Part shown: piece after piece, positions 40,004-49,353 of the stretch | How positions within the stretch are numbered: the stretch's first letter is position 1 | Layout of the letters: each line of letters starts with the position of its first letter | Source: Phlyctochytrium arcticum | Taxonomy: Eukaryota > Chytridiomycota > Chytridiomycetes > Chytridiales > Chytridiaceae | Direction: 5' to 3' | Length of the DNA: 64,000 nucleotides | NCBI GenBank assembly: GCA_025602905.1 | Contig: JAHLKI010000023.1 | Coordinates: 370,576-434,575 of the forward strand | Position numbers and translations under genes: made by a program | Notes under the pieces: generated by a model | Databases searched by the model: none | What the model saw: only the letters and a program-made list of their open reading frames with translations | Told to the model about the DNA's origin: nothing

Positions 40004-41449
40004 ATGACCGACATTCTAGAATCCATTAAAAATTATGCAGAATCGCCTTATAGCACGGACGCTTTGATAGCCAAAATCATCAAAAGAGATCCTGACCAAG
40101 AAGCATTTTTCGGCCTATTGTTAGCCAACGCGAGTCCAGAATTGGCCGAATATGTGACAAGTGTCTTTCAAAACAATGAAGCTCCCCAACCGCTACAAAT
40201 GAGTATGGAACCAGAACCGGAACCAGAACCGTTGCACGTAACCCGCGATTTCATCAATATGGTGTTCAGGCGCGAATTGGACAATCCAAACAAGACACGC
40301 CAAGATTCAACGATCAACAGAAGTCGCTATAGTGCTTTGAATGGGCACACCTTGTTTGAGGTAGAGGAAAATGATGGTATTATGGATCATGTAAAAATGA
40401 AGGATATTCTCGATACGACATACGAGAATATTCTGCAATCAACCGATAATAGGCATGAGCACAAGTGTCGAATACGCGCCGTTAAGGATTATTGCACAGG
40501 GATTGCAGTTTTCCTATCGATTCTGACCGACGAGGAAAAGAAACAAGTTGCTTCTTATGACGAGTTGAAAGAGATGATTTCAAAGTATCAAACATTTATC
40601 AATGGCAAAATTAATGAAATCGATGAAGAACAAGAAGCAAATAATGCTCAAATTGAACACTATATTCCGGGGGATGTGACATCCGAAATGGGCAATGATT
40701 TCCTGAATACCATCGATGCGAACACTTGTTCAAAAGAAGAATTTAGAAATGCCATGATTGTAACACTTTACATTAACTACCCTCCTCGCCGTAGTGAAGA
40801 TTATTCGACCATGTCGTTGAATGAAACAGAAAAGAACTACTATAAGGACGGTGTCATTTATCTATCCAAGTACAAGACTTTCTTCTTGTATGGCGAATAC
40901 ATAATGAACCTAAGGAGTGAAGATGTGAAGCTATTTGAAACATATAAGGAACGATTTGGCACTGAGGAGAAAATATTTGGAAAATGGGACTCAAACTGGT
41001 CCAAGAAAGTCGCAAATGTGATGAATCGAATACTAGGCAAACCGTTGACTAGTACAGATCTCCGAAAGAATTACGTGACCTATCATACGTCAATTGGAAC
41101 ACTCAATTACTTGAGTGCGAAGAAAGAAATCGCTAGACAGATGGGACATTCTATTAATTTACAAGTTCTGAACTATACGTTTAAAGTTCCAGAAACACAA
41201 CCAGCAGCACAATTACCAGAAACAACATTAGAGGCAGCTGTACCATCATCATCGACATCGACTTGTCATCATCGTTGGACACCAGAGGAAGACGAAATAC
41301 TTCTTGAAATGATGGAAGATTTTGCAAATAATCCACCAGTACAGGACTCCTTGCAAACATACATTGCAAATTCAAAGCGAGTGGGAGATCTAACACCTGA
41401 ACAGATTCGTTCTAGATTGAGAAACTTGAAAAGACAAAAAAGAATCTAA
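40004..41449 (+). CDS. tyrosine recombinase with C-terminal Myb/SANT-like domain
   Basis: 481 aa. The catalytic domain lies at about residues 240-395: the first arginine is in YPPRRSEDYS (near 262), a lysine-bearing beta turn follows, TSTDLRKNYVTYH supplies the next conserved part, then ARQMGHS (near 377-383) and the nucleophile Tyr in LNYTF. This is the R..(K)..HxxR-like..GHS..Y order of phage-type integrases, with the first H replaced. After a Thr/Pro-rich linker comes HRWTPEEDEILLEMM, a SANT/Myb-like helix set. An acidic repeat (EPEPEPEP) lies near residue 70. Polinton-like viruses often carry a tyrosine recombinase. Its stop touches the stop of the retrovirus-type integrase on the other strand without any gap. 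Confidence 0.82.
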   Translation: MTDILESIKNYAESPYSTDALIAKIIKRDPDQEAFFGLLLANASPELAEYVTSVFQNNEAPQPLQMSMEPEPEPEPLHVTRDFINMVFRRELDNPNKTRQDSTINRSRYSALNGHTLFEVEENDGIMDHVKMKDILDTTYENILQSTDNRHEHKCRIRAVKDYCTGIAVFLSILTDEEKKQVASYDELKEMISKYQTFINGKINEIDEEQEANNAQIEHYIPGDVTSEMGNDFLNTIDANTCSKEEFRNAMIVTLYINYPPRRSEDYSTMSLNETEKNYYKDGVIYLSKYKTFFLYGEYIMNLRSEDVKLFETYKERFGTEEKIFGKWDSNWSKKVANVMNRILGKPLTSTDLRKNYVTYHTSIGTLNYLSAKKEIARQMGHSINLQVLNYTFKVPETQPAAQLPETTLEAAVPSSSTSTCHHRWTPEEDEILLEMMEDFANNPPVQDSLQTYIANSKRVGDLTPEQIRSRLRNLKRQKRI

Positions 41450-42718
41450 TTAGCGATTATATTCTCTTTCGAAATCCTCTATTTCGTCAGCGAAATCGTC
41501 TTCTAAGAGAGATTCTCTCGGTTCCCAGGTGTTGGAATCTTCACTATAGCCCTTCCATTGTATTAAATAAAATATTCTTCTTCTAGACAATTTCTTGTCC
41601 AAAATAGCTTCTACTTCGTATTTCTCAATGTCATCATCTTCTTCATCTTCATTTTCTTCTTCTATAGTTTCAGTATTCGTATTTGCAGGTTCAGGTAAAG
41701 GATTTTCTGACTGATCGACCTTTCGTAATTCATAAGCTGAATACAATCCAAACATATCATTCCCTAACGCATTAGTAATCTTAAAAGCATCTTGATAAGA
41801 TTGGCGTGTGGATTTGATGACCTTGGAGACTGTATATATTTCTTTGCTGAAGTATCCTTTTTTACTACGCTTCTCCACTTTACTAATTTGGGTCAATTTA
41901 CGCACTTTGTCTCCTACTTTAATATCAACTACTAATTTTGCTCCCCTGCCTTTCGTCCTTGCTACTAGTTGTTTCTGATAAGCAACTTCAGGATTATCTA
42001 GAATCTGTTGAGTTGTCATATTCGCACTACCAAAGTGAATAGCGCTAGTATTCAGGTTTTCGACAACCTTTGGCAAGGCTGCAGGCCAATTTAAATCTCC
42101 AAGCTGAATACTTTTGAACAAAATATTCTTAATTGTTGCATTAACGCGTTCGACATGCGAATTCGATTGGGGTCTTCCGGGGCGACTAAAGGTCCACTGA
42201 ATACCATTCTCTTCTGCGAACGTCTGCACCAAACCCTGGAATTCGCTACCGTTATCTCCGTTTATATAGACCATCTCGACACCGTCTTCTAACACATCAT
42301 CGAGAAAGTCTCTAACTTCTTGCTGAGTATTCGCCTTTAGAGATTTTGAATACAGTTTTTTACTAAAGATGTCGATTAAATTCACAATATAATTAAAACC
42401 ATTATACGAATGCGACCTCATATTCACTGTATCGATTTGAAACGTCCCTGGCTTCGAGGACAGGATCGGTCTGATACTACCCTTTGATCCAACAGGACGC
42501 GTCGTTCTCTGCCAAATCTCCTGGCGTCGAAGCCAAGATAATATAGTACGTTGAGACACTTTAGAATCCGGATAGCGTGACCGGAAACTATAATATAATC
42601 GGTCACGGCCATATAAGTTCTTATCGTTGTAGAAAAAGTCTTTCAATCGACGTGCATCTAGATTTGTTAGCTCTTTCGAATATTGTAGACTCCTCGATTT
42701 AATGACAGGTTCTTCCAT
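41450..42718 (-). CDS. retrovirus-type (rve) integrase with chromodomain
   Basis: 422 aa. The catalytic acidic triad is visible: D96 in GTFQIDTVN, D155 in YINGDNGSEF and E190 in SNSHVERVNA. The last two are 34 residues apart. The N-terminal helical region replaces the HHCC finger of retroviruses, and a basic SH3-like part (VGDKVRKLTQ) follows. The C-terminus from about residue 365 is a chromodomain: YEVEAILDKK, FYLIQWKGYSEDSNTWEP. It resembles integrases of Polintons/Mavericks and chromoviruses. The 5-bp GTTAC duplication at the element borders suits this enzyme better than the tyrosine recombinase. The chromodomain may direct insertion to particular histone marks. Confidence 0.9.
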   Translation of the reverse strand: MEEPVIKSRSLQYSKELTNLDARRLKDFFYNDKNLYGRDRLYYSFRSRYPDSKVSQRTILSWLRRQEIWQRTTRPVGSKGSIRPILSSKPGTFQIDTVNMRSHSYNGFNYIVNLIDIFSKKLYSKSLKANTQQEVRDFLDDVLEDGVEMVYINGDNGSEFQGLVQTFAEENGIQWTFSRPGRPQSNSHVERVNATIKNILFKSIQLGDLNWPAALPKVVENLNTSAIHFGSANMTTQQILDNPEVAYQKQLVARTKGRGAKLVVDIKVGDKVRKLTQISKVEKRSKKGYFSKEIYTVSKVIKSTRQSYQDAFKITNALGNDMFGLYSAYELRKVDQSENPLPEPANTNTETIEEENEDEEDDDIEKYEVEAILDKKLSRRRIFYLIQWKGYSEDSNTWEPRESLLEDDFADEIEDFEREYNR

Positions 42719-42742
42719 TTACTATTAATTCATGAGAATCAT

Positions 42743-44263
42743 TTATCGCCGTCTTTGACGTTTCGCCGCAGCTGGCGCAATAAGGTCTCTATCGTATTGC
42801 TCCTGCTGTCTTGCTGCTCTTCGAGGGTTCAAGATGGCCGTACCAGTGGGTTCACCAGGGTTTCGTCGAACTGGTGCAATTCTTCGTGTTGACACAACTG
42901 TTGGTGCCGGTGGTACTACTACAACTGGTCTAGGGTTGAATTGAAACGGTTGTGAAAATTCAGCAGGACGTGCACTTGGTGTCCGTTCAATATTCACAAA
43001 ACCTGGTGGTTCGAGTCTAGTATTCTTCTTGCGACGTTTTGGAGTCGGTGCCATTTGATCTCGGTTATATTGTTCTTGCTGACGCAAAGCTCGACCTGGG
43101 TTAAGGATCGCTGTGCCTGTAGGTTCCCCTGGTTGTCGTCTTAGTTCAGTAATAGGTCGCAAAGTTGAGGACGGTGTAGGTGCTGGTGCTACTGGCGCTG
43201 GTACGACTTCATTTTCAACTGTATCGACTTCTACAATACGAGGCGGAGCAGGAGCAGGAGCAGGAGTTATAGTTATCTCACGTGGACGTACAACTTCCTC
43301 GACACTGGGACGAACAACTTCCTCGACACCTGGACGTACAACTACTGCTGGAGTCATCGGAACCAATCTTCTCGGTCTCCGCGGGGGAACGGGATTCACT
43401 CGATTAGGAGTACGATTCGGTCGATCAACAAATGGTGAAAGATAATTAGGTACAATCTCTGTCCTGTTGGGTTCAACATGAACAGGATCGACAATGATGA
43501 TGGGAGGAACTGGTCCGGGGATTGGAGAAGGCGGTTCCGGTTCCGGTTCAATTGGCGAGGGAATTGGTACCGGTTCGGGTGACGGTATTCGAGGAAACCC
43601 TCCTGGCAACTCAACTACTCTTTCTCTTTCTCTATCAATTCGAATCGGGTTGGGATTCAAGGTTCCCGCTGCGTCTGATGCGAATGTTTGTCCCGTTTCA
43701 TTGTCTTGTCGAATAACTGTTTGCAATGTTTCAACCATGGGAGGCGGTACTGAATCAGTTCCTTGTGGCGGTCGTTGGAATTCCCTAATATTACGAGGCG
43801 GCTCGAAGCGAATACCGCTCATGCCAGCTACTTCATCGCTGTAATGCGGTACGACTCCATTGACAGATGGAATCGGCATGAAGGAACGATTAGTACCTGA
43901 AAGTGATTTCTCTGGAATGAGTGAATCAAGAAAGTCTTTTTGTTTTTTATAAGACAACTCAATGTTCTTATATTCCGAATAATCCTTATAAGCCTTTGTA
44001 GCATAGACTGTGTTGGCCATATTCGTCACAGACAGTGACGGTTTAGCAACATTGTTGTTCATCATACGTTCGACTGTACTGTATTTCCCATTATCCAATC
44101 TTTGTGTGAGGTGATTCCATGTTTTTACAATCTTCCCAGGTCGTCCAAATGAATCATACTTATACCCATCGACAATATTCGTAATGAGATTGTCTTGAGC
44201 ATTCACTTGGCCGGGTGTATCATTGACACCCATGAACTCTAACGTATTCGTTCTGTACACCAT
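42743..44263 (-). CDS. proline-rich element protein, probable virion component (506 aa)
   Basis: The first 130 residues are folded-looking (LITNIVDGYKYDSFGRP, KYSTVERMMNN). Pro/Val/Arg-rich low-complexity sequence follows, with PEPEP, PAPAP and VVRPGVEEVVRP runs. Two copies of GEPTGTAILNP followed by RQQEQY lie near 380 and 470, with a third related RRQPGEPTG. The C-terminus is RRR. Lying among capsid genes, it could be an internal DNA-binding or scaffold protein. No family recognised. Confidence 0.55.
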   Translation of the reverse strand: MVYRTNTLEFMGVNDTPGQVNAQDNLITNIVDGYKYDSFGRPGKIVKTWNHLTQRLDNGKYSTVERMMNNNVAKPSLSVTNMANTVYATKAYKDYSEYKNIELSYKKQKDFLDSLIPEKSLSGTNRSFMPIPSVNGVVPHYSDEVAGMSGIRFEPPRNIREFQRPPQGTDSVPPPMVETLQTVIRQDNETGQTFASDAAGTLNPNPIRIDRERERVVELPGGFPRIPSPEPVPIPSPIEPEPEPPSPIPGPVPPIIIVDPVHVEPNRTEIVPNYLSPFVDRPNRTPNRVNPVPPRRPRRLVPMTPAVVVRPGVEEVVRPSVEEVVRPREITITPAPAPAPPRIVEVDTVENEVVPAPVAPAPTPSSTLRPITELRRQPGEPTGTAILNPGRALRQQEQYNRDQMAPTPKRRKKNTRLEPPGFVNIERTPSARPAEFSQPFQFNPRPVVVVPPAPTVVSTRRIAPVRRNPGEPTGTAILNPRRAARQQEQYDRDLIAPAAAKRQRRR

Positions 44264-44352
44264 ATGTTAGGCGCTCTGTATCTTTCTTTATCTAATTGAA
44301 ATTTTATTAAAAATTTTACTCTGTAATAGGTAAACTCTCCCATTATACGAAT

Positions 44353-44664
44353 ATGAGCTTCGGCAAGTTCTTAACCAATGGAAGGAAGACTCTCAAGACG
44401 TTTTGGAATAACGCTCCCTCTCATTTAAAAAGTGCACGCGGTTTCGCTGCAAGTGCTGTCGGATTCGCTAACAAAGGAAGCAAACTGATACAAGGTGTCA
44501 ATAAGTCGATTCAAGAAAGCCCAGAGCTCTTCAACGAGAAGATTCGATCAACAGCGGATGATCTAACCAACAAGACGGGAAAAGGCGTAAAGAAACTAAG
44601 TGATCTTCATGCCTCAAGTGACAAGTTTGTGGATCGACTAAGTACTAATTTAAGCGGTGACTAA
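44353..44664 (+). CDS. small amphipathic virion-type protein (103 aa)
   Basis: A basic protein with an amphipathic first helix (FGKFLTNGRKTLKTFW) and a Gly/Ala-rich middle (SARGFAASAVGFANKGS). Its size, charge and place in the capsid gene block recall the small membrane-acting or DNA-condensing virion proteins of Polintons and adenoviruses. This is by position only. The stop overlaps the ATPase stop on the other strand by four bases. Confidence 0.5.
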   Translation: MSFGKFLTNGRKTLKTFWNNAPSHLKSARGFAASAVGFANKGSKLIQGVNKSIQESPELFNEKIRSTADDLTNKTGKGVKKLSDLHASSDKFVDRLSTNLSGD

Positions 44665-45371
44665 AAGTAGTCTTTGAATACGTTACCTTCGCAATACTTG
44701 TATATATCTTTAGCTGTATTCTTTGAGAGATCGACAAAGCAGAATGAATATGGTGTTTTAGTACAGTCAATCAAATACTCAAGAACTTCACCTTTTGTCG
44801 CGTGAGAGGTCACAAGCGTCTCCGATAGCGCTTGAAGATCCTTCTGATTGTTCTTGAATATGAACCATTCCGTTGTACAATTTTTTTGCTTCCCTGAAAG
44901 CTGACTCTTAATTGACTGGCAACAGACGATAATGCTGATATTGAAGTGACGTCCCTTGGTGAATAAGAGGTCAAGCTGTTTTGCCAAATGTTTCGATCGC
45001 GCACCGTCCGCCGCATCGTCGATGAACAGCAGTATTCGATCCTCGCAATTATTGTCCTGTTGTTCCTTCACAATAGCGGCAATACTCTCATTAGAGACAT
45101 CATCAGTGAAATAGATATTATTGTGTTTCGTGGTCTTGGCTAGCTGTTGAATACAAGTATCATACCTAACAGTGTCTGACATAACGATAACCTTGTCGAA
45201 TACTCTGGCGTAGACATCTTGAATCAAACCCGAAACTAACGCCGATTTTCCACTTTTCCGGGGTGCCACAAGAGTGCAACACAACGGATGACTTGGTAAC
45301 GGCTCAGGGACGCGAGGATCCCTTTCAATAGCTTTCGGATTGTATATGGGCTTTACCTTGTACGTCGTCAT
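44661..45371 (-). CDS. A32-type genome-packaging ATPase (FtsK-HerA)
   Basis: 236 aa. Walker A is APRKSGKS (residues 36-43), Walker B is RILLFIDDAAD, and a sensor-like SIIVCCQS follows after a GRHFNI segment. Length and motif order fit the packaging ATPases of Polintons, virophages and nucleocytoplasmic large DNA viruses. It would pump the genome into the capsid. It is convergent with 44353-44664 and divergent from the penton-like gene (30 bases between starts). Confidence 0.88.
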   Translation of the reverse strand: MTTYKVKPIYNPKAIERDPRVPEPLPSHPLCCTLVAPRKSGKSALVSGLIQDVYARVFDKVIVMSDTVRYDTCIQQLAKTTKHNNIYFTDDVSNESIAAIVKEQQDNNCEDRILLFIDDAADGARSKHLAKQLDLLFTKGRHFNISIIVCCQSIKSQLSGKQKNCTTEWFIFKNNQKDLQALSETLVTSHATKGEVLEYLIDCTKTPYSFCFVDLSKNTAKDIYKYCEGNVFKDYF

Positions 45372-45401
45372 TTATTTATTACTTAGATAATAACAAACGA
45401 T

Positions 45402-46118
45402 ATGATTAACGAGTTGACGTACTGTTCCCTTAAGCGGCGCTCGTTCAACATTGAGAAGCGGAACGTTTCATTTGTGAAAATCTTGTCAGTCAGTTTCCTT
45501 CAAGATTACGATTTGATCAACAATACTAACAACATATTCGCCTTCAATGAGGACGGGAATACCGACACGATTAAAGCCAGTATTCCTCATGGCAACTACA
45601 CTGTAGCAAACTACCCACAAGCTGTTGCCGCTGCGATGACTACAGCAGGGAGCCAAGCGTATTCTTCAAGTTACAATCAAATTACTCGAAAGATTACTAT
45701 AACAGCGGTGGACAAAGACTTTTCAATTCTACCAGGTGTTGAGGGTACCAATGCGTATTCAGTTAGCGGCATGTCGAATCGAACTGCATCGCCTATGGCA
45801 AAGACTGTCACATTTAAAAATAGTGTCAATTTATCTGGTAGCTATCCGATTCTATTGACATCGAATATCAATGTTCCAAGCGTTAGATATCTATCTGATT
45901 ACAATGATACCGCGAGTACTATTATAGCGACCGTCGTTCCCGATTCGTTTGGGGACGTCATTACATTCACCAATGACTCTGAATGGTTACCCTGTAATGA
46001 CACTATCAGCAAAGTGGAGTTTCATCTAATTGATTCACAAACAGGTGAAGAACTTGCATTGAATTCACCATTAACAGTGAGATTCTTGATAGCCGACGAC
46101 ATTTCAGATGTTCAATAA
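45402..46118 (+). CDS. penton-like minor capsid protein (238 aa)
   Basis: A beta-rich protein of jelly-roll size. HGNYTVANYPQAVAAAM near residue 65 resembles the conserved G-x-Y-T motif of Polinton and Polinton-like virus penton proteins. ITITAVDKDFSILPG and TASTIIATVVPDSFGDV fit later strands, and the end (LTVRFLIAD) is a final strand. It lies directly before the coiled-coil gene and the major capsid gene, the usual block. A single jelly roll forming the fivefold vertices is expected. Assignment rests on motif, size and neighbours. Confidence 0.7.
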   Translation: MINELTYCSLKRRSFNIEKRNVSFVKILSVSFLQDYDLINNTNNIFAFNEDGNTDTIKASIPHGNYTVANYPQAVAAAMTTAGSQAYSSSYNQITRKITITAVDKDFSILPGVEGTNAYSVSGMSNRTASPMAKTVTFKNSVNLSGSYPILLTSNINVPSVRYLSDYNDTASTIIATVVPDSFGDVITFTNDSEWLPCNDTISKVEFHLIDSQTGEELALNSPLTVRFLIADDISDVQ

Positions 46119-46147
46119 ATTATTTTTTTTGTAGAATACAAGTAACA

Positions 46148-46603
46148 ATGTCGGACCATAACGAAAATGAGCTACCAATCGAGCCTGAGCAACCCATTGA
46201 AGAAGAAGTTGAACAAGAAATTGAACAACCCGTTGAACCTTCACCTCCACCTGAACCAATTCAAGAAGTGAAGAAAAAGAAACAAACAGCGAATATGATC
46301 AAAGCGCAAAAAGAACGGACTCGACAATTAAGAGAGATGCAGCAGAAGCGAGATGAAGAGAAACGTATTCAAGATGAAAGAACACGTATTCAAAATGCCT
46401 ATGATTTGGTCAATGAATTAGAAGAGAAAAAGAGACAAGAAAAGCAACAAAAGAAAGAAGAAAGAGCGCGTAAAAAAGCGGAACGTTCTTCAACAGCGAA
46501 TACCAAAAAGAAGGCTGTTGCTCCCAAGAAACCAGTTAGTACAAGAAAAGCAACACCTGTTCCACAATATTCAAATGATGACTTTGGAGGAATATTCGGA
46601 TAA
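46148..46603 (+). CDS. charged coiled-coil protein (151 aa)
   Basis: Acidic Glu/Pro-rich N-terminus (EEEVEQEIEQPVEPSPPP), then a long basic coiled coil (RQLREMQQKRDEEKRIQ), a Lys/Ala-rich stretch and a C-terminal FGGIFG. The gene is 29 bases after the penton-like gene. It could be a scaffold or core protein. No family recognised. Confidence 0.5.
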   Translation: MSDHNENELPIEPEQPIEEEVEQEIEQPVEPSPPPEPIQEVKKKKQTANMIKAQKERTRQLREMQQKRDEEKRIQDERTRIQNAYDLVNELEEKKRQEKQQKKEERARKKAERSSTANTKKKAVAPKKPVSTRKATPVPQYSNDDFGGIFG

Positions 46604-46650
46604 GTGTTTTTTATTTTTTCTTCATATAGTAAACAACCACAACATCAATC

Positions 46651-47895
46651 ATGTCAGAAGTACCTAAGAACTGGCTTGTCGGCTCCTCGAGGTTCGCTGT
46701 CCCATACAGCAATCCTCGCCTTGAATCAATTAATAAATGGTACCCCATCGGGCAAGATACGTTTACGTCCAAGAATCGGCAAGCAGCACCTATTAAAATC
46801 TCGTTGCACGACGCTTCTCGATCCCTTCAATTGCAGAATCTTCTGTTGAATTTCAAAGTTCAAATATTCAAAAATGGGCAACCAGTTTCAGGGAATACGG
46901 TCATCAACAGCAGTATCGGTTTAGAAGGTTTGATTCAATCGGTACGAGTCTGTATCGGTAGTAAAGAATTGCAGAAAATCGACAATTATCCTAAATACCT
47001 CAAGACTGTCTATAAGTATCTACCAAAGACGCAAAAGACATTCTTGAAGTCATTATCTGGATATGGAGTTAAAAATATTTTTGAAACTGGCAGTGTGGCA
47101 GGATGTTCTACACACCTTCCTATAGGATTCCACCATCCAGATAATGACTCATTATTCCACGTGTGGGGTACACCGGGACAATCCCTTGAATACTATATAA
47201 CCCTGCGCGATCCTGCTCTAGTATTCTTAAACAATACTGTTGATGAAGTGAAATTCAGTGAAACTTCCATCATGGTTCCGACATTCCAGCCGCCCCCTGA
47301 GTTCCAATTGGCGGTACAGCGTTCGATTGCGGCTGGTAAAGAACTGTTCTACGATTACACACGGTATTCTACTCAAGAGTTGGCCTGTAATGGTTCCACT
47401 CGTCAAACTTACCGTATTCACATGAATGGTGTTCGAAGTTTGAAGGCCTTTGACTTTTCTTTTGTTGATGAAGACCTATTAGCAAATCCTGCACTTGACA
47501 AGAATGAAATTTCGTTTAGTAAGGGCTTGAAAGAGTGGTTCATCCAAATCGGTAACCTTGTCACGCCTAATGGTACTACTGGATTTTTGAACGGTCCTAC
47601 CAATCCAGAAACACTGCTCATTTCGCAGATTAAAGGCAACTACTTGTCAGCTGTGGGTGAGATGGATTTACCCTCACTGCCTGACTACCAGAACAAGGAC
47701 TTTAGCGCAGGTTTCTCATATCAGAGTATCGATGAATCTTCTAGTGCGGCCTTGTCATTTGTTGGTACTGACAGTATTATGGAAATTACAACCATCCACG
47801 AGGCAGGTCAACAGCCTTCTACCAACTGTCGCATGGAATTCCAATATTCTGAGAACGTCACACTCTCAATCAGTACACTAGTCGATGTGATCTAG
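46651..47895 (+). CDS. major capsid protein candidate (double jelly roll)
   Basis: 414 aa, 47 bases after the coiled-coil gene. Regular beta-strand text (LQNLLLNFKVQIFKNGQ, LEYYITLRDPAL, SIMVPTFQPPP) occurs in two similar halves, with RQTYRIHMNGVRSLKAFDFSF near 250 and a final strand set (ATLSFVG-like, FQYSENVTLSISTL). The length is close to that of Polinton-like virus capsid proteins and shorter than the roughly 600 aa of classical Polintons. It sits in the expected block with penton, coiled-coil and packaging ATPase genes. Assignment is by composition, size and neighbours; a structure prediction would settle it. Confidence 0.75.
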   Translation: MSEVPKNWLVGSSRFAVPYSNPRLESINKWYPIGQDTFTSKNRQAAPIKISLHDASRSLQLQNLLLNFKVQIFKNGQPVSGNTVINSSIGLEGLIQSVRVCIGSKELQKIDNYPKYLKTVYKYLPKTQKTFLKSLSGYGVKNIFETGSVAGCSTHLPIGFHHPDNDSLFHVWGTPGQSLEYYITLRDPALVFLNNTVDEVKFSETSIMVPTFQPPPEFQLAVQRSIAAGKELFYDYTRYSTQELACNGSTRQTYRIHMNGVRSLKAFDFSFVDEDLLANPALDKNEISFSKGLKEWFIQIGNLVTPNGTTGFLNGPTNPETLLISQIKGNYLSAVGEMDLPSLPDYQNKDFSAGFSYQSIDESSSAALSFVGTDSIMEITTIHEAGQQPSTNCRMEFQYSENVTLSISTLVDVI

Positions 47896-47950
47896 ACGAA
47901 CAATTGAATATTTAAAAAAAAACATAAAGATAAGAATATAATCATAAAAA

Positions 47951-48026
47951 TCCGGCTGTAGTGTAAAGGTTATCATAAGGTTTCTTCATCGCATTCCCGA
48001 TGCAGGGTTCGACTCCCTGCCGGCCG
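47951..48026 (+). tRNA. tRNA-like sequence at the inner edge of the right TIR
   Basis: TAGTGTAAAGG fits the A box and GGTTCGACTCC the B box of RNA polymerase III promoters. CAGGG/CCCTG closes a normal T arm, and the order resembles eukaryotic tRNA-Glu. However, the acceptor strands (CCGGCTG near 47952 and CCGGCCG near 48019) pair only partly, and I cannot place a proper anticodon loop. It is either a degraded or intron-bearing tRNA, or a tRNA-derived promoter. The last 20 bases belong to the TIR. Confidence 0.3.
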
Positions 48027-48122
48027 AAAATAACAGACTTTGAAATATAAAAGCTTCAATTAATGCAATGTATGATACATGGTGCGTTTGCGTTTGCAAT
48101 CCAAGTTTTAAAAACATGAAGA

Positions 48123-48578
48123 ATGTTAAACAAGAAAATGTTGTTATTTGACACGGGAGATATCGCATTAAAGAGAATAGAACCTGATAGTGACGGAATA
48201 TTTCATGTCGTCTCTATAGCAGAAAACGCAGTCTTTTCATCTCTGTATCTAGATGGCTTGAATGAAACTGATTTGAAGAATATCGATGTTGTCTTGGAAT
48301 ATATAAGATTGGATCATCAATTGGAAACATTTCGAGTGCCGTTAGAAGACCTTAGAAAAAAAGGTGTTGATTACAGATCTAATTTGTTTCCAGTATTCAT
48401 TCTTAATGAGCGACACTTAAAAGTCAGTTTCTTTATCGGAGACAAACTTGCAGTACCCAAACAGATATTCTTGAATATGCTTATATTACCGCCATCAGAA
48501 TATATAAAACTACTTCTTCACGAAGAGAAAGATGAAATCATTATCAAGTTAGGAGGTAGAGAGTTGCGTATTTTTTAA
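48123..48578 (+). CDS. TIR protein A, right copy (151 aa)
   Basis: Same protein as at 24770-24315, transcribed toward the right terminus. The ATG at 48123 follows the tRNA-like sequence by about 95 bases. The function is unknown. Identity of the two copies indicates either recent insertion or copy correction between TIRs. Confidence 0.65.
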   Translation: MLNKKMLLFDTGDIALKRIEPDSDGIFHVVSIAENAVFSSLYLDGLNETDLKNIDVVLEYIRLDHQLETFRVPLEDLRKKGVDYRSNLFPVFILNERHLKVSFFIGDKLAVPKQIFLNMLILPPSEYIKLLLHEEKDEIIIKLGGRELRIF

Positions 48579-49029
48579 ATGCCCGAATCACGAAAGAATC
48601 AATAAAGAATAGCGAAAGAATCACGAAAGAGTGGTATCCGTATCTCGATGATAGGGGTAGATCCTGAAAAGTGTCCCGGGCGGGATATTTCATTCCCGTT
48701 GCGTTTTGATGCGGTGAGGGTCATCTAATCACGTTTTCCACACACTTCATCATATTCAGCAATATTCAGCAATTTGAAAAAGTCGTGATTTTCCTACAAA
48801 AGTAAAATACACTTAAACGTTTATTACATATGTAGGATTTTTCCTACTTTTTGCTAAAAGTTTAGCGACATGTAGCATGGTACGAAGCATTGACCTCGGG
48901 ACGGATAAGCGGCAAGAGATTCAATTGGTTCTTTCCTATCCATACAAAGAAAAGGTATCGATACAATCACGAGTATATAAAGCGACGAACCTGCCTCAGA
49001 TATGCTCAGTTAGAATCAAGTTAGCATCA

Positions 49030-49353
49030 ATGGATTACCTTGAGAAGAAGATGGAGCGTCTGATAGACTTGGATCAATCACAGGAATTCAAGAAAGCGCA
49101 GAAGCTGATAAAGGAACATACAGACTTGTTAGCGACAATCAAGAAGACAATGAAGCTGCGGAATATAACAAGCCATCAAATCAAGCGAGGATCAGTTTTG
49201 AAGAAGCTAAAGTTCAAGATCTTGACATCCCGCCGCGTAGACGTGACGAATATGCCAGAGGAAGTCAGAGAGTTGTATCTGACGACGAATGAAGTGTGGG
49301 TTCGGAATATAGATATAATAGAGACGGCGGATGACGTCATAGTGATAGATTAG
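49030..49353 (+). CDS. TIR protein B, right copy (107 aa)
   Basis: Same protein as at 23857-23534. TATAAAG at 48977 lies 53 bases upstream of the chosen ATG. The longer frame from 48877 would put that TATA box inside the coding region. A homologue is in the element-2 remnant at 21547-21206. It is a charged, probably coiled-coil protein that ends 614 bases from the terminus. Confidence 0.65.
   Translation: MDYLEKKMERLIDLDQSQEFKKAQKLIKEHTDLLATIKKTMKLRNITSHQIKRGSVLKKLKFKILTSRRVDVTNMPEEVRELYLTTNEVWVRNIDIIETADDVIVID

Noticed and set aside
47951..48026. A confident functional tRNA-Glu call
   Set aside because: The acceptor stem pairs poorly and no anticodon loop with a normal U33 could be placed, so it is kept only as tRNA-like.
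48877..49029. 51 extra N-terminal residues for TIR protein B
   Set aside because: A TATA box lies inside this stretch and the element-2 homologue starts at the internal ATG.
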